Shown here one piece after another: positions 16,599 to 25,172 of a stretch of DNA of 57,552 bases. A program made the position numbers and the translations under genes. The notes under the pieces were generated by a model. The model saw only the letters and a list, made by a program, of their open reading frames with translations, searched no databases and was not told the origin of the DNA. Origin of the DNA: Clostridiales bacterium (lineage in GTDB: Bacteria; Bacillota; Clostridia; Lachnospirales; Anaerotignaceae). Within the stretch, counting starts at the first letter, position 1. Each line of letters opens with the position of its first letter. The stretch covers positions 12,368 through 69,919 of the forward strand of contig JAHZAW010000045.1 in NCBI GenBank assembly GCA_019423725.1, written 5' to 3'.

Positions 16599-17804
16599 AT
16601 GTTAACATCACTGGCTTTTATCTTCATCTTCGGCCTTGCCTTTGCCGCCATATGCGAAAGGATAAGGCTTCCCCGAATACTTGGAATGCTTGCAACGGGC
16701 ATAATACTTGGGCCCTATGTGCTGGATCTTCTGGACGATTCCATACTTTCCGTATCATCGGACCTGAGACAGCTGGCCCTTATAATAATACTTTTAAAGG
16801 CAGGACTGTCCCTTAACCTGTCGGATCTTAAAAAAATAGGCCGTCCGGCCCTTATGATGTCCTTTGTACCCGCCTGCTTTGAGGTGGCCGGCTACACTCT
16901 TTTGGCACCAAAGCTCCTTGGTCTCTCCTATGCCGAGGCAGCTCTCATGGGTTCGGTCTTGGCCGCTGTATCCCCGGCTGTCGTGGTGCCTAAGATGGTA
17001 AAACTCATGGACGAGGGCTACGGCACGGATAAGGGCATACCCCAGATGATACTGGCCGGTGCCTCCCTTGACGATGTGTTCGTGATCGTGCTTTTCACCA
17101 CATTTACAGGACTGGTCCAGGGCGGGACCGTATCAGCCCTGAGTTTTGTACAGATACCCGTATCCATAGTCGTAGGCATTGCCGTTGGAGCGGTATTTGG
17201 CATAGTGCTTTCCGCATTTTTTGAATACTGCTACAAAAACGACAGATACATAAGGAACAGCACAAAGGTAGTCATCGTGCTCGGCCTTTCCTTCCTCCTT
17301 GTATCCATAGAAAACTGGCTCAAGGGCACCATACCCATGTCAGGCCTTCTTGCCGTAATGTCCATGGCACTTATGATAAAGATGAAATGTGTCCCTTCCG
17401 TATCCTCAAGGCTTTCTCAGAAATTCGCAAAGCTCTGGATAGCGGCGGAAGTGGTGCTTTTCGTACTGGTCGGTGCTGCCGTGGATATAAGCTATGCCTC
17501 ATCTGCGGGAATAGGCGTTGTCATAATGATATTTGCCGCCCTGGCCTTCAGGGTCACAGGAGTATTTTTCTGTGTCCTTGGCACAAAGCTGGAAAAGAAA
17601 GAACGTCTTTTCTGTATGATAGCCTATCTGCCCAAGGCTACGGTACAGGCAGCCATCGGTTCTGTTCCCCTTTCCCTGGGCCTCCCCTGTGGAAAGCTCA
17701 TACTTACCGTTGCAGTGGCAGCCATAATAATAACCGCTCCCCTGGGAGCCTTTGGTATGGATATGACCTATAAAAAATTCCTGAAAAAAAGCGAAGAAAA
17801 CTAA
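16599..17804 (+). CDS. Cation:proton antiporter under fluoride control
   Basis: The product is about 401 residues from ATG 16599, with AGGAGGAAATC as ribosome site; an in-frame upstream extension runs through the riboswitch terminator and is rejected. It has about 11-12 membrane helices. The family opening 'FAAICERIRLPRILGMLATGIILGP' and a 'LDDVFVIVLFTTF' segment (Asp pair at about 150) fit the CPA1/NhaP Na+/H+ exchanger type. Known fluoride riboswitches often control antiporters as well as CrcB/Fluc and CLC-F. A role in fluoride or pH stress is inferred from the riboswitch; transport of fluoride by this protein is not implied. Confidence 0.9.
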   Translation: MLTSLAFIFIFGLAFAAICERIRLPRILGMLATGIILGPYVLDLLDDSILSVSSDLRQLALIIILLKAGLSLNLSDLKKIGRPALMMSFVPACFEVAGYTLLAPKLLGLSYAEAALMGSVLAAVSPAVVVPKMVKLMDEGYGTDKGIPQMILAGASLDDVFVIVLFTTFTGLVQGGTVSALSFVQIPVSIVVGIAVGAVFGIVLSAFFEYCYKNDRYIRNSTKVVIVLGLSFLLVSIENWLKGTIPMSGLLAVMSMALMIKMKCVPSVSSRLSQKFAKLWIAAEVVLFVLVGAAVDISYASSAGIGVVIMIFAALAFRVTGVFFCVLGTKLEKKERLFCMIAYLPKATVQAAIGSVPLSLGLPCGKLILTVAVAAIIITAPLGAFGMDMTYKKFLKKSEEN

Positions 17805-17810
17805 AAAACG

Positions 17811-17843
17811 GCCCTGGGATGATATTATCCCAGGGCTGTTTTT
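17811..17843 (+). terminator. Terminator of the antiporter gene
   Basis: GCCCTGGGAT pairs with ATCCCAGGGC around GATATT, followed by TGTTTTT. Confidence 0.9.
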
Positions 17844-18145
17844 AATGGAAATATATGATTTGTCAGACATTGTCCCGTCCGGCCCCTGCCTTGGCTATCA
17901 TAACCTCTGTCTTTTTGTCTGGGTCAAGCATCCATAGATGCCAAAACAGCAGGCATCATCTTATATCCTAAGGCCGTCAAAAATTTCTGTTATAAACCCC
18001 TAATTTTCCTCCGGTGCCCGGCCCCTAATATAAGCCCCTAGCCTCCTTGTCCTCAGATCTCCCGATGGTCTGATACCTGAAACCACATAAGGCACAGGCT
18101 TGAGCCCTTTTTCGGGTTTTCTGCCTGCCCATTGGAGGTATTTCC
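17844..18145. other. Intergenic region, nothing recognised
   Basis: About 300 bases between convergent genes. No open frame with a ribosome site, no RNA motif and no repeat was seen. Confidence 0.5.
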
Positions 18146-19114
18146 TTACTTCTCAAAACTGATGCAGTCCAGCACCGCCTCTATCTCATCGGTCTGCATA
18201 TATCCTCCATAAAGACATATATCGCTGTGTTCCGTGCTGCTGGTGGCCCATATACAGTCACCGTAGGTCTCGATGACGAATTCAGCTCCGCTGGGATTCA
18301 CATATTTATATACCTCATCATAACTGTCTTTGGCTATATAATTGTTTGTGACTCCATTGCTGGCTTTGGCAGAATTCATATATTCAATGGAAAAATATGA
18401 GCTTCCGTCGCTGTCAGCATAAAGGGCAGTAAAATATGATTCCTTATAGTTTCCCCTTTTGTCCTCCACATAATATAACATGTCGGCATCGGGAACATGG
18501 TCATAAAGAGCCTCAATCCCTGCCAGGTCGATATGTGCCTCTCCCTTCATCAGGTCCTGAAGGAGTATAGGGTCTTTGGCGGTATATTCCTTCTTTACGT
18601 CCTTTTTGTCGGAATATACGTTCCTTTCCCTTAGATCTCCCTCGTTGTCTATGACCTCCATATCCGTCCAGTCGTATTGGCCGGATACGGAACCGCCAAT
18701 GGTGTCCATTGATGTCCAGCCGTCCGACTTGTACCTTCTGGACTCGGTCATTTCTTCCAGGGTATGGGGTGTGGGCGAACCTGGTCCCTCCACAGAAAAT
18801 GACCTTGGACCGCTGTCATCCCTGCTGTTTTCTATGTTCATTATCTCCTCGATGCTGCCCATTATTGAGGGATTTTTAAATATGCCGCTTCCTGCCAGTA
18901 CCGCTGTGGCTGAACAGAGCACAAGGACAGCGGCTGCGGTCAGCCTGAACAGTTTCCTGCCTGTTTTAGGGGTCTTCTTTCCATGTTCCATATAATATAA
19001 ATTTCCGTTATTTTTTCTTATTTCTTCTTCCGCACATTTTTCGGCTATGCGTTTTACAGCCTCGTCACTCATCTTGATTTTTCTGACGGTCCCGTTAAGT
19101 TTATTCATATCCAT
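18146..19114 (-). CDS. Membrane-anchored anti-sigma-like protein
   Basis: The product is about 322 residues, starting MDMNKLNGTVRKIKMSDE at ATG 19114, two bases after the sigma-factor stop. Residues 1-60 are cytoplasmic and helical, with a zinc-free anti-sigma-like arrangement. One membrane helix (about 60-80, LTAAAVLVLCSATAVLAGSG) follows. The extracellular part of about 240 residues resembles DUF4367-type sensor domains ending 'IEAVLDCISFEK'. It is expected to hold the upstream ECF sigma factor at the membrane and release it on an outside signal. The signal is unknown. Co-transcription with the sigma factor is the main evidence. Confidence 0.75.
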   Translation of the reverse strand: MDMNKLNGTVRKIKMSDEAVKRIAEKCAEEEIRKNNGNLYYMEHGKKTPKTGRKLFRLTAAAVLVLCSATAVLAGSGIFKNPSIMGSIEEIMNIENSRDDSGPRSFSVEGPGSPTPHTLEEMTESRRYKSDGWTSMDTIGGSVSGQYDWTDMEVIDNEGDLRERNVYSDKKDVKKEYTAKDPILLQDLMKGEAHIDLAGIEALYDHVPDADMLYYVEDKRGNYKESYFTALYADSDGSSYFSIEYMNSAKASNGVTNNYIAKDSYDEVYKYVNPSGAEFVIETYGDCIWATSSTEHSDICLYGGYMQTDEIEAVLDCISFEK

Positions 19115-19115
19115 A

Positions 19116-19613
19116 TCATAAATACTCCCTTCTGTATTTTTCCTCAAGGAGCCTGCGTCCCTTCTGGAGCCTCATTTTTACGGCTGAACCTGTTTTTCCT
19201 ATGATCTTGGCTATATCCGCCACTCCGTAGCCTTCCACATAATGGAGTATGAGCACCATACGGAATTTTTCGGGTATATCCATAAGGGCTTCCAGGATGC
19301 CGCAGCTTTCAGGGTCAGTGATGCCTCCCTGTATATCTGTTACGGCCGTTATATCGGTGTGGCTGTGCCTTATGCTGGATCTTCTCATGTCCTTACACTC
19401 ATTTGAAGCCACCCTTATGAGCCAGGCCTTTTCATGCTCAGGGGCTTCAAATTCCGGCGCCTTATATATGTATTTTAAAAACGTGTTCTGGACAGCGTCT
19501 TCAGCATCACTCTGATTTTTCAGCATCACAAAACATATCCTGAAGAGCATATCAGCGTAAAGTCTGACTGTCTCTTCGATCCTGCGGGATGGCATCTTTT
19601 GTGTTTCATCCAT
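19116..19613 (-). CDS. ECF-type RNA polymerase sigma factor
   Basis: The product is about 165 residues from ATG 19613 (MDETQKMPSRR), with AAGGAGTTGATAAAG as ribosome site. Region 2 is visible as 'YADMLFRICFVMLKNQSDAEDAVQNTFLKYI', and region 4 as 'IPEKFRMVLILHYVEGYGVADIAKIIGKTGSAVKMRLQKGR', the usual HTH that reads the -35 box. It lacks extended C-terminal domains. It is directly coupled to the anti-sigma-like gene, so the two form a signalling pair. The regulon is unknown. Confidence 0.93.
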   Translation of the reverse strand: MDETQKMPSRRIEETVRLYADMLFRICFVMLKNQSDAEDAVQNTFLKYIYKAPEFEAPEHEKAWLIRVASNECKDMRRSSIRHSHTDITAVTDIQGGITDPESCGILEALMDIPEKFRMVLILHYVEGYGVADIAKIIGKTGSAVKMRLQKGRRLLEEKYRREYL

Positions 19614-19773
19614 CTTTATCAACTCCTTACACTGATAATACGAATAAAGAAGCATTTTGGTCAGTTTTCATGGATATTTTATAAAACAGCCGGCTTATTT
19701 TCAAACTCAACCTATGGTTTGGTGTAATTTACCGGAACATATAGTATAATCTTAAACACAAAGGAGGGGGAAT

Positions 19774-20023
19774 ATGGACAATCAAAAGGCCGGAGACCTT
19801 ATAAACGCTGACAGCCATTCCTGCTCATATACTATTCCTTTGAGGACAGGGCCGGGAAGGTACACAGCAGCTATTTCTGGTACAGCTGCCTGGACTGCAC
19901 CGTAAACGCCGTGCTTGAGATGGATAATTGAACTTGATCCTTGAAACAGATAACCCAAACAGCTGGTTTGAGCTGCATAAACGGCACATAAAAAAGCGGA
20001 GGCTCCTGCCTCCGCTTTTTTAA
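19774..20023 (+). pseudogene. Small gene disrupted by two frameshifts
   Basis: A good ribosome site (AAGGAGGGGG) and a TATAAT box precede ATG 19774. The first frame (MDNQKAGDLINADSHSCSYT) leads into protein-like sequence in the next frame (YSFEDRAGKVHSSYFWYSCL, then DCTVNAVLEMDN), then in the third frame (NLILETDNPNSWFELHKRHI). Each switch corresponds to one missing base. The last frame runs into the shared terminator, so the true end is uncertain. Reconstructed length is about 80 residues. The family was not recognised. A recent decay with intact expression signals is the simplest reading; sequencing error is an alternative. Confidence 0.55.
19991..20020. terminator. Bidirectional terminator
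   Basis: AAAAAGCGGAGG pairs with CCTCCGCTTTTT around CTCCTG. It ends the decayed gene on the plus strand and overlaps the stop codon of the envelope gene on the minus strand. Confidence 0.9.
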
Positions 20024-20568
20024 TATCCTACCCTATTCATATTTGCTGGATTTATCCTTACGGTGACCGCCGATATTTCCTGTACCTCATAGGAGCCTAC
20101 CCTCTTATTTTTGAGGTCATTTAAAATGGCGTCCTTAACTTCAAAGAAATATTTTATATCTTCTCCGTTGTAGCCGTATATATAAAAGTTTTCATAGTAG
20201 TTATCATCATAGTAGTCTGCTCTGTCCGCATAGTCATCGGAATACTCCATATAATCATAACTGCTGTCAACGCCTACCTGGGGGTCTATAAAAGCCGGGT
20301 CATAGGTTATATCAAAGGCTATCTCATCAACAGCCACACTTTCGTCCTCAACAACTTCAAAGTTATTTATGTGCCACATTCCATTGAGATAGATGTCTCC
20401 TTTTTCGGCAAGTGGTTTTGTTATAGTCCTCTGCTCCGTCTGGCCGCTGCCTATGATTTTTTCCCCAGCATACTCAAAGGATGAGAACTGGGCAAAGGCT
20501 ATACCGCAGCCAAAACCACATATGAGCACTCCTGCAAGAAACATCAGGCCAAGAAATCTTCTGTTCAT
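20020..20568 (-). CDS. Membrane-anchored acidic protein, unknown function
   Basis: The product is 182 residues. An N-terminal hydrophobic segment (about 5-27, FLGLMFLAGVLICGFGCGIA) is a signal anchor. The outside part is rich in Tyr and Asp (EYSDDYADRADYYDDNYYEN near residue 110). It overlaps the DUF1700 gene by four bases, so it is translationally coupled as the third gene of padR-DUF1700-this. In similar operons the third gene often encodes a DUF4097-type surface protein; that fold is not obvious here. Function unknown. Confidence 0.65.
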   Translation of the reverse strand: MNRRFLGLMFLAGVLICGFGCGIAFAQFSSFEYAGEKIIGSGQTEQRTITKPLAEKGDIYLNGMWHINNFEVVEDESVAVDEIAFDITYDPAFIDPQVGVDSSYDYMEYSDDYADRADYYDDNYYENFYIYGYNGEDIKYFFEVKDAILNDLKNKRVGSYEVQEISAVTVRINPANMNRVGY

Positions 20569-21809
20569 CTCTCACCATCCTCCTTTCCGCTGTCCTGAGC
20601 ATTTTCAGCAGCATTTTCAACGGCGTTTTCTCCGCTATTTTCACCGGCTGCTCCATTATTTTCGTCCGGGTCATCTATGAGGTACTCTTTTGCGATACGT
20701 CTTTTGATATTGTCCAGTGAGACCTCTGTCTTTTCGGCATTTTCAGTATTTTCCACAGCTTCAGCGCCCTCGGCATTTACAGTGTTTTGGGTATTCTCAG
20801 TGTTTTCAGCCTCTTTGGCTCCCACGTCTTCACTTTCTTCCACCGTGGTATCTTCCCTTTCAAAGTCCTCAGCTCTTTCGTCGGTCTCTTCCAGGTTCCT
20901 TATTATTTTTGCCTTTTCTGCTTTTTCTCTTTTTTCTGTTTTTACGCTTGAGCCTTCATATCTGTTATTTTTATTTTTCCTGCGTCCAACGAATGTTGCC
21001 AGCAGGAGCCAGAGGGCTATGGTCGCCACCGATGCTCCTAAAAGTATTACAAAAATACCTGCGATGGGGTATCCGGAAAACATCATTATGACCGATATTC
21101 CCAGTCCGAATACCGAAAAGAGCATTGCTATGGTTATTGGTATGAGACACAGTATGGCTATCACCGAAATACAGAGAGTTACAAATCCTCCTAACAACCT
21201 TCTACACCTGCCTTTTGTCTTTTTGACCTGTTTTCCGATGTCCGCACCGGATACGGTCTTTAGTTTCTTTTCTTTTTTATCTTTTTTATTCCCTTTGGCG
21301 GAAAACAGGCCATGTTTCTTGTCAGCCTTTGTGTTATTCTCAGCTGCCTGGCCGCCTTCTGCTATGCCATCAGTGAAATTTTCGGCATTTCCAGTATTTT
21401 TCTCATTTTTCTTTTCTTTGATGATGACTATATGGGATGCGGCTTTTGAGATCATGACTTTTGCCCAGAGGAAAATTTTTATCAAAAGCTCCTTTAATTT
21501 GGCTAAGAGCCTTCTCAGGGGTCCTCCCACGGAAGACGTTATCTCCTCGGCCAGGGCTTCAGCCTTTTTGCCGATGCCTCCGTCCTTAAGCTCCTTGTCA
21601 TATTCCGGATTGACATGGTAAGCCTCCAGTATCTCGGAAGCCAGCTCATCCATATCCCCGAAATCCTTTATGGCATCTTCTTCGCTGAGGCCGCTTTCCT
21701 TCCTCATGTCTATATGCTGGGAATATTCCCCAAGTATATCATTTATCTCATTTTTATCCAGCACCCGAATCCTTTTTTCAAGCTCATTTAAAAACTCAGT
21801 CTTATTCAT
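20565..21809 (-). CDS. DUF1700 (HAAS) membrane protein with low-complexity tail
   Basis: The product is 414 residues. The N-terminal 70 residues ('EFLNELEKRIRVLDKNEINDILGEYSQHI....EEDAIKDFGDMDELASEIL') are the DUF1700/HAAS signature that occurs next to PadR regulators. Two to three membrane helices follow around residues 200-270. The last 120 residues are low-complexity and charged, with repeated ENTE/AEN words. It overlaps padR by eight bases and the next gene by four, giving a tightly coupled operon. The HAAS domain is thought to signal to the PadR partner; the output is probably envelope stress. Confidence 0.85.
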   Translation of the reverse strand: MNKTEFLNELEKRIRVLDKNEINDILGEYSQHIDMRKESGLSEEDAIKDFGDMDELASEILEAYHVNPEYDKELKDGGIGKKAEALAEEITSSVGGPLRRLLAKLKELLIKIFLWAKVMISKAASHIVIIKEKKNEKNTGNAENFTDGIAEGGQAAENNTKADKKHGLFSAKGNKKDKKEKKLKTVSGADIGKQVKKTKGRCRRLLGGFVTLCISVIAILCLIPITIAMLFSVFGLGISVIMMFSGYPIAGIFVILLGASVATIALWLLLATFVGRRKNKNNRYEGSSVKTEKREKAEKAKIIRNLEETDERAEDFEREDTTVEESEDVGAKEAENTENTQNTVNAEGAEAVENTENAEKTEVSLDNIKRRIAKEYLIDDPDENNGAAGENSGENAVENAAENAQDSGKEDGER

Positions 21810-22122
21810 ATCCGTGCTCCTTTAAAAAACTATTTACGCCGTCCTGAAGTTTGATCCACTCGCTGCGCAGCTCCTCCATATATAAAACGCCCGACGCCGT
21901 CAGATGATAGTATTTCCTCGGCGGGCCTTCGGTAGATTCCCTGAGGTAAGTTTCAAAGTATCTTTCATTTGTCAGCCTTTTTAGGAGGGGATATATGGTG
22001 CCCTCGTTCACACTGACCACTTTGGAGACCTCGGCAACAAGTTCATAGCCGTACATATCATTTTTGCTTACGGCCAGAAGGACTATCAGTTCCAGTACTC
22101 CCTTTTTCAATTGTACGTTCAT
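21802..22122 (-). CDS. PadR family transcriptional regulator
   Basis: The product is 106 residues, a minimal PadR protein: winged helix 'KKGVLELIVLLAVSKNDMYGYELVAEVSKVVSVNEGTIYPLLKRL', then 'YYHLTASGVLYMEELRSEW' as the wing and dimerisation helix. The start ATG 22122 follows AAAGGAGATAGGCC. First gene of a three-gene operon. A near-perfect palindrome overlaps its own -35 box, so autorepression is likely. Confidence 0.93.
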   Translation of the reverse strand: MNVQLKKGVLELIVLLAVSKNDMYGYELVAEVSKVVSVNEGTIYPLLKRLTNERYFETYLRESTEGPPRKYYHLTASGVLYMEELRSEWIKLQDGVNSFLKEHGYE

Positions 22123-22143
22123 GGCCTATCTCCTTTCTGTAAT

Positions 22144-22182
22144 ATTATATTATATCCAGTACCTTGCATTGTCAAGTACTGT
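22144..22182 (-). promoter_or_regulatory. padR promoter with palindromic operator
   Basis: On the minus strand TTGACA and TAATAT are separated by 17 bases. Arms AGTACTTG and CAAGGTACT (plus-strand 22158-22180) form a near-perfect inverted repeat covering the -35 box, the expected place for PadR autorepression. Confidence 0.65.
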
Positions 22183-22287
22183 TAAAAAATTAATACCGGC
22201 CTTAATAAATTCGTAAGAAACATAACAATACCGCCCTCAGACACCTTTTTATGGGAAAACACTCAATTAATTTGATAGCAAAATCAA

Positions 22288-22358
22288 AAATGTCAAAAGT
22301 TCTTGACATTTTTCCATCCTTCTGTTACTATGAAAATGTAAAAAGTATTTGACATTTT
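22288..22358 (+). promoter_or_regulatory. Promoter with two palindromic operators for the XRE pair
   Basis: TTGACA (22303-22308) and TACTAT (22326-22331) are 17 bases apart. Operator 1: AAATGTCAA (22288-22296) and TTGACATTT (22303-22311), perfect 9-bp arms spaced by six. Operator 2: AAAATGTAAA (22333-22342) and TTTGACATTTT (22348-22358), one mismatch. They flank the -35 box and the start point. Confidence 0.75.
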
Positions 22359-22378
22359 GTAATAAAGGAGGATATATC

Positions 22379-22675
22379 ATGGGCCTTACATTTTCTGTAA
22401 TACTGATATTTATAATTGCCCTCGTCATATTTGCGGTTTTAGACATAGCCATGCTCGTAACACTCTTAAGGCCGGGAGACGAAAGGAATCAGATAATCGT
22501 ATGGAAAGCTTCCTCATTCACTCTTATGGCGATGGTTGGCGCCTCCATACTGGAAGTCATAGAAAATTTCGTCAGAGCCCAGCCCATGGCCATAAATCCC
22601 TTTGTGCAGCTTGAGATAGCGGCCATAATATACTTTGTATCCCTGGTATATTATAAGAGAAAGCTTGGTGGCTGA
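22379..22675 (+). CDS. Small membrane protein, unknown function
   Basis: The product is 98 residues from ATG 22379 (MGLTFSVILIF), with AAAGGAGGATATATC as ribosome site. Three hydrophobic segments (about 3-27, 45-62, 75-90) and a basic end (YYKRKLGG). It is followed after one base by a small XRE regulator gene, a common clostridial arrangement where the membrane protein and the repressor are co-expressed. No catalytic motif. It may sense the membrane or modulate the regulator; nothing in the sequence proves this. Confidence 0.75.
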   Translation: MGLTFSVILIFIIALVIFAVLDIAMLVTLLRPGDERNQIIVWKASSFTLMAMVGASILEVIENFVRAQPMAINPFVQLEIAAIIYFVSLVYYKRKLGG

Positions 22676-22676
22676 T

Positions 22677-22871
22677 ATGGAAAACAGGATAAGAGAAAGA
22701 CGTAAGGAAATGGGCTTGTCCCAGGACGAACTTGCCAAAAAATGCGGAGTTTCCCGCCAGACCATAAACGCCATCGAAAACAATAAATACGACCCCACCC
22801 TTTCCCTGGCGTTCAGCCTTGCCAGGGAACTGAACACGGAGGTGGACAGCCTTTTTATTTTTAAAGGATGA
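22677..22871 (+). CDS. Small XRE-family HTH regulator
   Basis: The product is 64 residues, essentially one helix-turn-helix domain: MENRIRERRKEMGLSQDELA, then KKCGVSRQTINAIENNKYDP. The start ATG 22677 is chosen because upstream codons lie within the membrane-protein gene; it begins one base after that gene's stop, and GGTGG serves as a weak ribosome site. The two palindromes upstream of the operon are good candidates for its binding sites. Size and sequence resemble the YozG/YgzD-type repressors. Confidence 0.93.
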   Translation: MENRIRERRKEMGLSQDELAKKCGVSRQTINAIENNKYDPTLSLAFSLARELNTEVDSLFIFKG

Positions 22872-22902
22872 TACATACTAAAAATCCCCAAGCTGTGTAT
22901 AC

Positions 22903-22946
22903 AAAAAGAGACATTTTGAGCCTATGAGCTTAAATGTCTCTTTTTT
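22903..22946 (+). terminator. Terminator of the XRE operon
   Basis: AGAGACATTT pairs with AAATGTCTCT, followed by a run of T residues. The remaining 250 bases to the next gene hold nothing recognised. Confidence 0.9.
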
Positions 22947-23204
22947 ATATGTTCCTATATGTTTTTCTTTACCGGTCACAGCGCCTTAAGGGTCATGGGC
23001 TATTTTGTGGGCTGTGCCCTGTTTTCCCCTTGGGCCTGCCATCTCATTTGATTTAAGTTATTTTTTGCCCTTTGCTTTTTGCATGACCCGCCTGAGGGCT
23101 GCTCTCCATGGATAGTATCTGCCTTCAGTTCCTGTCAATGCAAAATTCTATGGTCTTGGGGATAAGGGCGGCAGCTGTTTTATATTTTATGCTTTCTTCT
23201 CTTA

Positions 23205-25172
23205 TTAAGCCTCACCGGGTTCAGATTTATCAGCCTTTAATGAACTTGTATCCTTAGGTTCCTTTAAAAAGGCTATAAATTCATCGGCCGGCAGTGGACG
23301 GGAAAAATAAAATCCCTGGAGCCAGTCCACACCCCAGTTCATGAGTATCCTGGCCTGTTCTTCTCTTTCCACTCCCTCTGCGACCACCTTACAGCCTAAG
23401 TTATGGAAAAGCTGAAGGGTCGAACGCACCATAACAGATGATTTTTCATTTTCAGGCAGGGAGCATATGAGTTCCCTGTCCAGTTTGATACAGTTAAAGT
23501 TCAGATCAAGCACCGTGGCCATGTTGGAATATCCCGTGCCAAAATCATCCAGATAAAACTCCACATTCATACTGGAAAAACGGTCCATAAGACGGCGCAT
23601 CCTTTGGGGGTCCCTGGCAAATACCCTTTCGGTTATTTCTATTTTGAGCATATTCGGAGTCACGTGGTGTCTTACCAAATACGACCTTACCCTGTCAAGA
23701 AGAGCGTCGGACATGAACTGCTGCATGGAAAGGTTGACTGATATGCTGCGGAGGCCTGAAGCCCTGCCGCTTCCCAAAAGAGCGCATACCTTATCCAGCA
23801 GTATCCAGCTTATTTCATCCAGCAGGCCGCAGTCCTCAGCTACAGAGACAAAAAGTCCCGTGGGTACGGTTTCCCCGTTTTCGTCCTTAAGATGCATAAG
23901 AGCCTCCGCAGAGGTGAAGGAGCCGTCAGCACAGTTATATATGGGCTGATACCATACCTCCAGACTTTTCTCCTCAATGACCTTGTGCAGGAGCTGGACT
24001 ATATGTCTCCTTTTTTCAAGTTCAAGGTAGCTGGTATTGTTAAACCTAAGCAGGTGTTCCTCTCTCTTTTTGGCCTCTGAAAGGCTGTACTGAAGAAATT
24101 CCATGATATCTGTGGCATCCCATGGCTGGTCCGTATGGATAAGCTCTGCAAAATCTGCCTCCAGCTCGATCTGGGATGAACCCATGGACCAAGGCTTATT
24201 GAATCTCTCATATACGGCTGAAAGATTGTCTTCCGCCTCCTTAGAGGATGTATATGGCAGAAGTACGGCAAACTCCATATTTCCGATACGGAAGGTCTGG
24301 CCGCCGGAGATCAGGCCGTTGAGCCATGATGCTGTCCTTATCAGCAGACAGTCACCGTTTTTGTGGCCATAGCGCTGGTTTATGTATGAGAAATTTCTCA
24401 TGCACACCACTATTATCTGAAAATCCTGCCCTCCGCCCAAACGAAGATTCAGCTCCTGAAAAAAGCTGCTTCGGTTATTTACCCAGGTAAGGCTGTCCAC
24501 TTCTATCCTGTGGCTTTGGAAATTAAGGAGCATGACAAGGTCAGCTATGACGATAAGGCTGCCGGTTATCAGTATATTGGGAAATGCCATCTGATAGGCA
24601 GTCAACAGGACCACCGCCGGCGGCAGTATACGGATAACATGCATCATAGGCCTGCTGACGGAGGAACGGTTTTTCCATGCGCATAAAAGCACCATCATAA
24701 GCTGAAGGCCCATAATGGCGTAACCTATATTGACGCCCGGTCCTCTTTGGTAGTCTCCTGCGTCATCGATGGTGAATAGTATGCCTGTCCAGGGGTTTAT
24801 AGCCACAATAAGGACATAGGCTGCAAAAAGAGCTCCTATGGCTATATTGATACGGCGTATATCTTTTCTGTCATAAACATGCTCCATCACAAGATAGAGC
24901 AGATAATATGCCATGGTAGCGGAAAAAAGCATCACCAGTATGAAATAAGCGCTGTTTAATATAAAATTGAGCCAGCGCGGCACCACCTGGGAAGATTCCA
25001 GCGTAAATACACATATTAAATTAAGTATGATAGATGCCGCCGATAAGCATAAACACCTGCTGAATATCCTGCTGCTAAAAGACGAAGCCCACCTCTTCTC
25101 ATAGAAGCTCAGCATTAGCACTGACAATATTATAAGGCTGAACAGCTCGGCAGATATGCCCCAGTTCAACAC
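23205..25172 (-). CDS. Membrane GGDEF-EAL protein, probable c-di-GMP phosphodiesterase
   Basis: The product is 655 residues, with a GTG start after AAGGGGGACTTACT. Residues 1-215 hold about seven membrane helices. Residues 225-370 form a GGDEF-like domain whose signature is degenerate (FRIGNMEFAVLLPY where GGDEF is expected), so cyclase activity is unlikely. Residues 385-640 form an EAL domain with intact elements: 'WYQPIYN', AEALMHL, 'SVNLS', 'KIEITE', DDFGTGYS, 'KLDREL', VAEGVE and 'LQGFYFSRP'. It should hydrolyse c-di-GMP at the membrane, possibly with GTP sensing by the dead GGDEF. It is a single gene. Confidence 0.9.
   Translation of the reverse strand: MLNWGISAELFSLIILSVLMLSFYEKRWASSFSSRIFSRCLCLSAASIILNLICVFTLESSQVVPRWLNFILNSAYFILVMLFSATMAYYLLYLVMEHVYDRKDIRRINIAIGALFAAYVLIVAINPWTGILFTIDDAGDYQRGPGVNIGYAIMGLQLMMVLLCAWKNRSSVSRPMMHVIRILPPAVVLLTAYQMAFPNILITGSLIVIADLVMLLNFQSHRIEVDSLTWVNNRSSFFQELNLRLGGGQDFQIIVVCMRNFSYINQRYGHKNGDCLLIRTASWLNGLISGGQTFRIGNMEFAVLLPYTSSKEAEDNLSAVYERFNKPWSMGSSQIELEADFAELIHTDQPWDATDIMEFLQYSLSEAKKREEHLLRFNNTSYLELEKRRHIVQLLHKVIEEKSLEVWYQPIYNCADGSFTSAEALMHLKDENGETVPTGLFVSVAEDCGLLDEISWILLDKVCALLGSGRASGLRSISVNLSMQQFMSDALLDRVRSYLVRHHVTPNMLKIEITERVFARDPQRMRRLMDRFSSMNVEFYLDDFGTGYSNMATVLDLNFNCIKLDRELICSLPENEKSSVMVRSTLQLFHNLGCKVVAEGVEREEQARILMNWGVDWLQGFYFSRPLPADEFIAFLKEPKDTSSLKADKSEPGEA

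Noticed and set aside
19625..19690. ECF-type autoregulated promoter upstream of the sigma factor gene
   Set aside because: A GAAAAC and a CGTA are present on the minus strand but about 21 bases apart, too far for the usual 16-17.
20677..21621. Long plus-strand open frame of 314 codons
   Set aside because: It lies wholly opposite the DUF1700 gene, has no ribosome site and a low-complexity Ser/Phe composition mirroring the coding strand.
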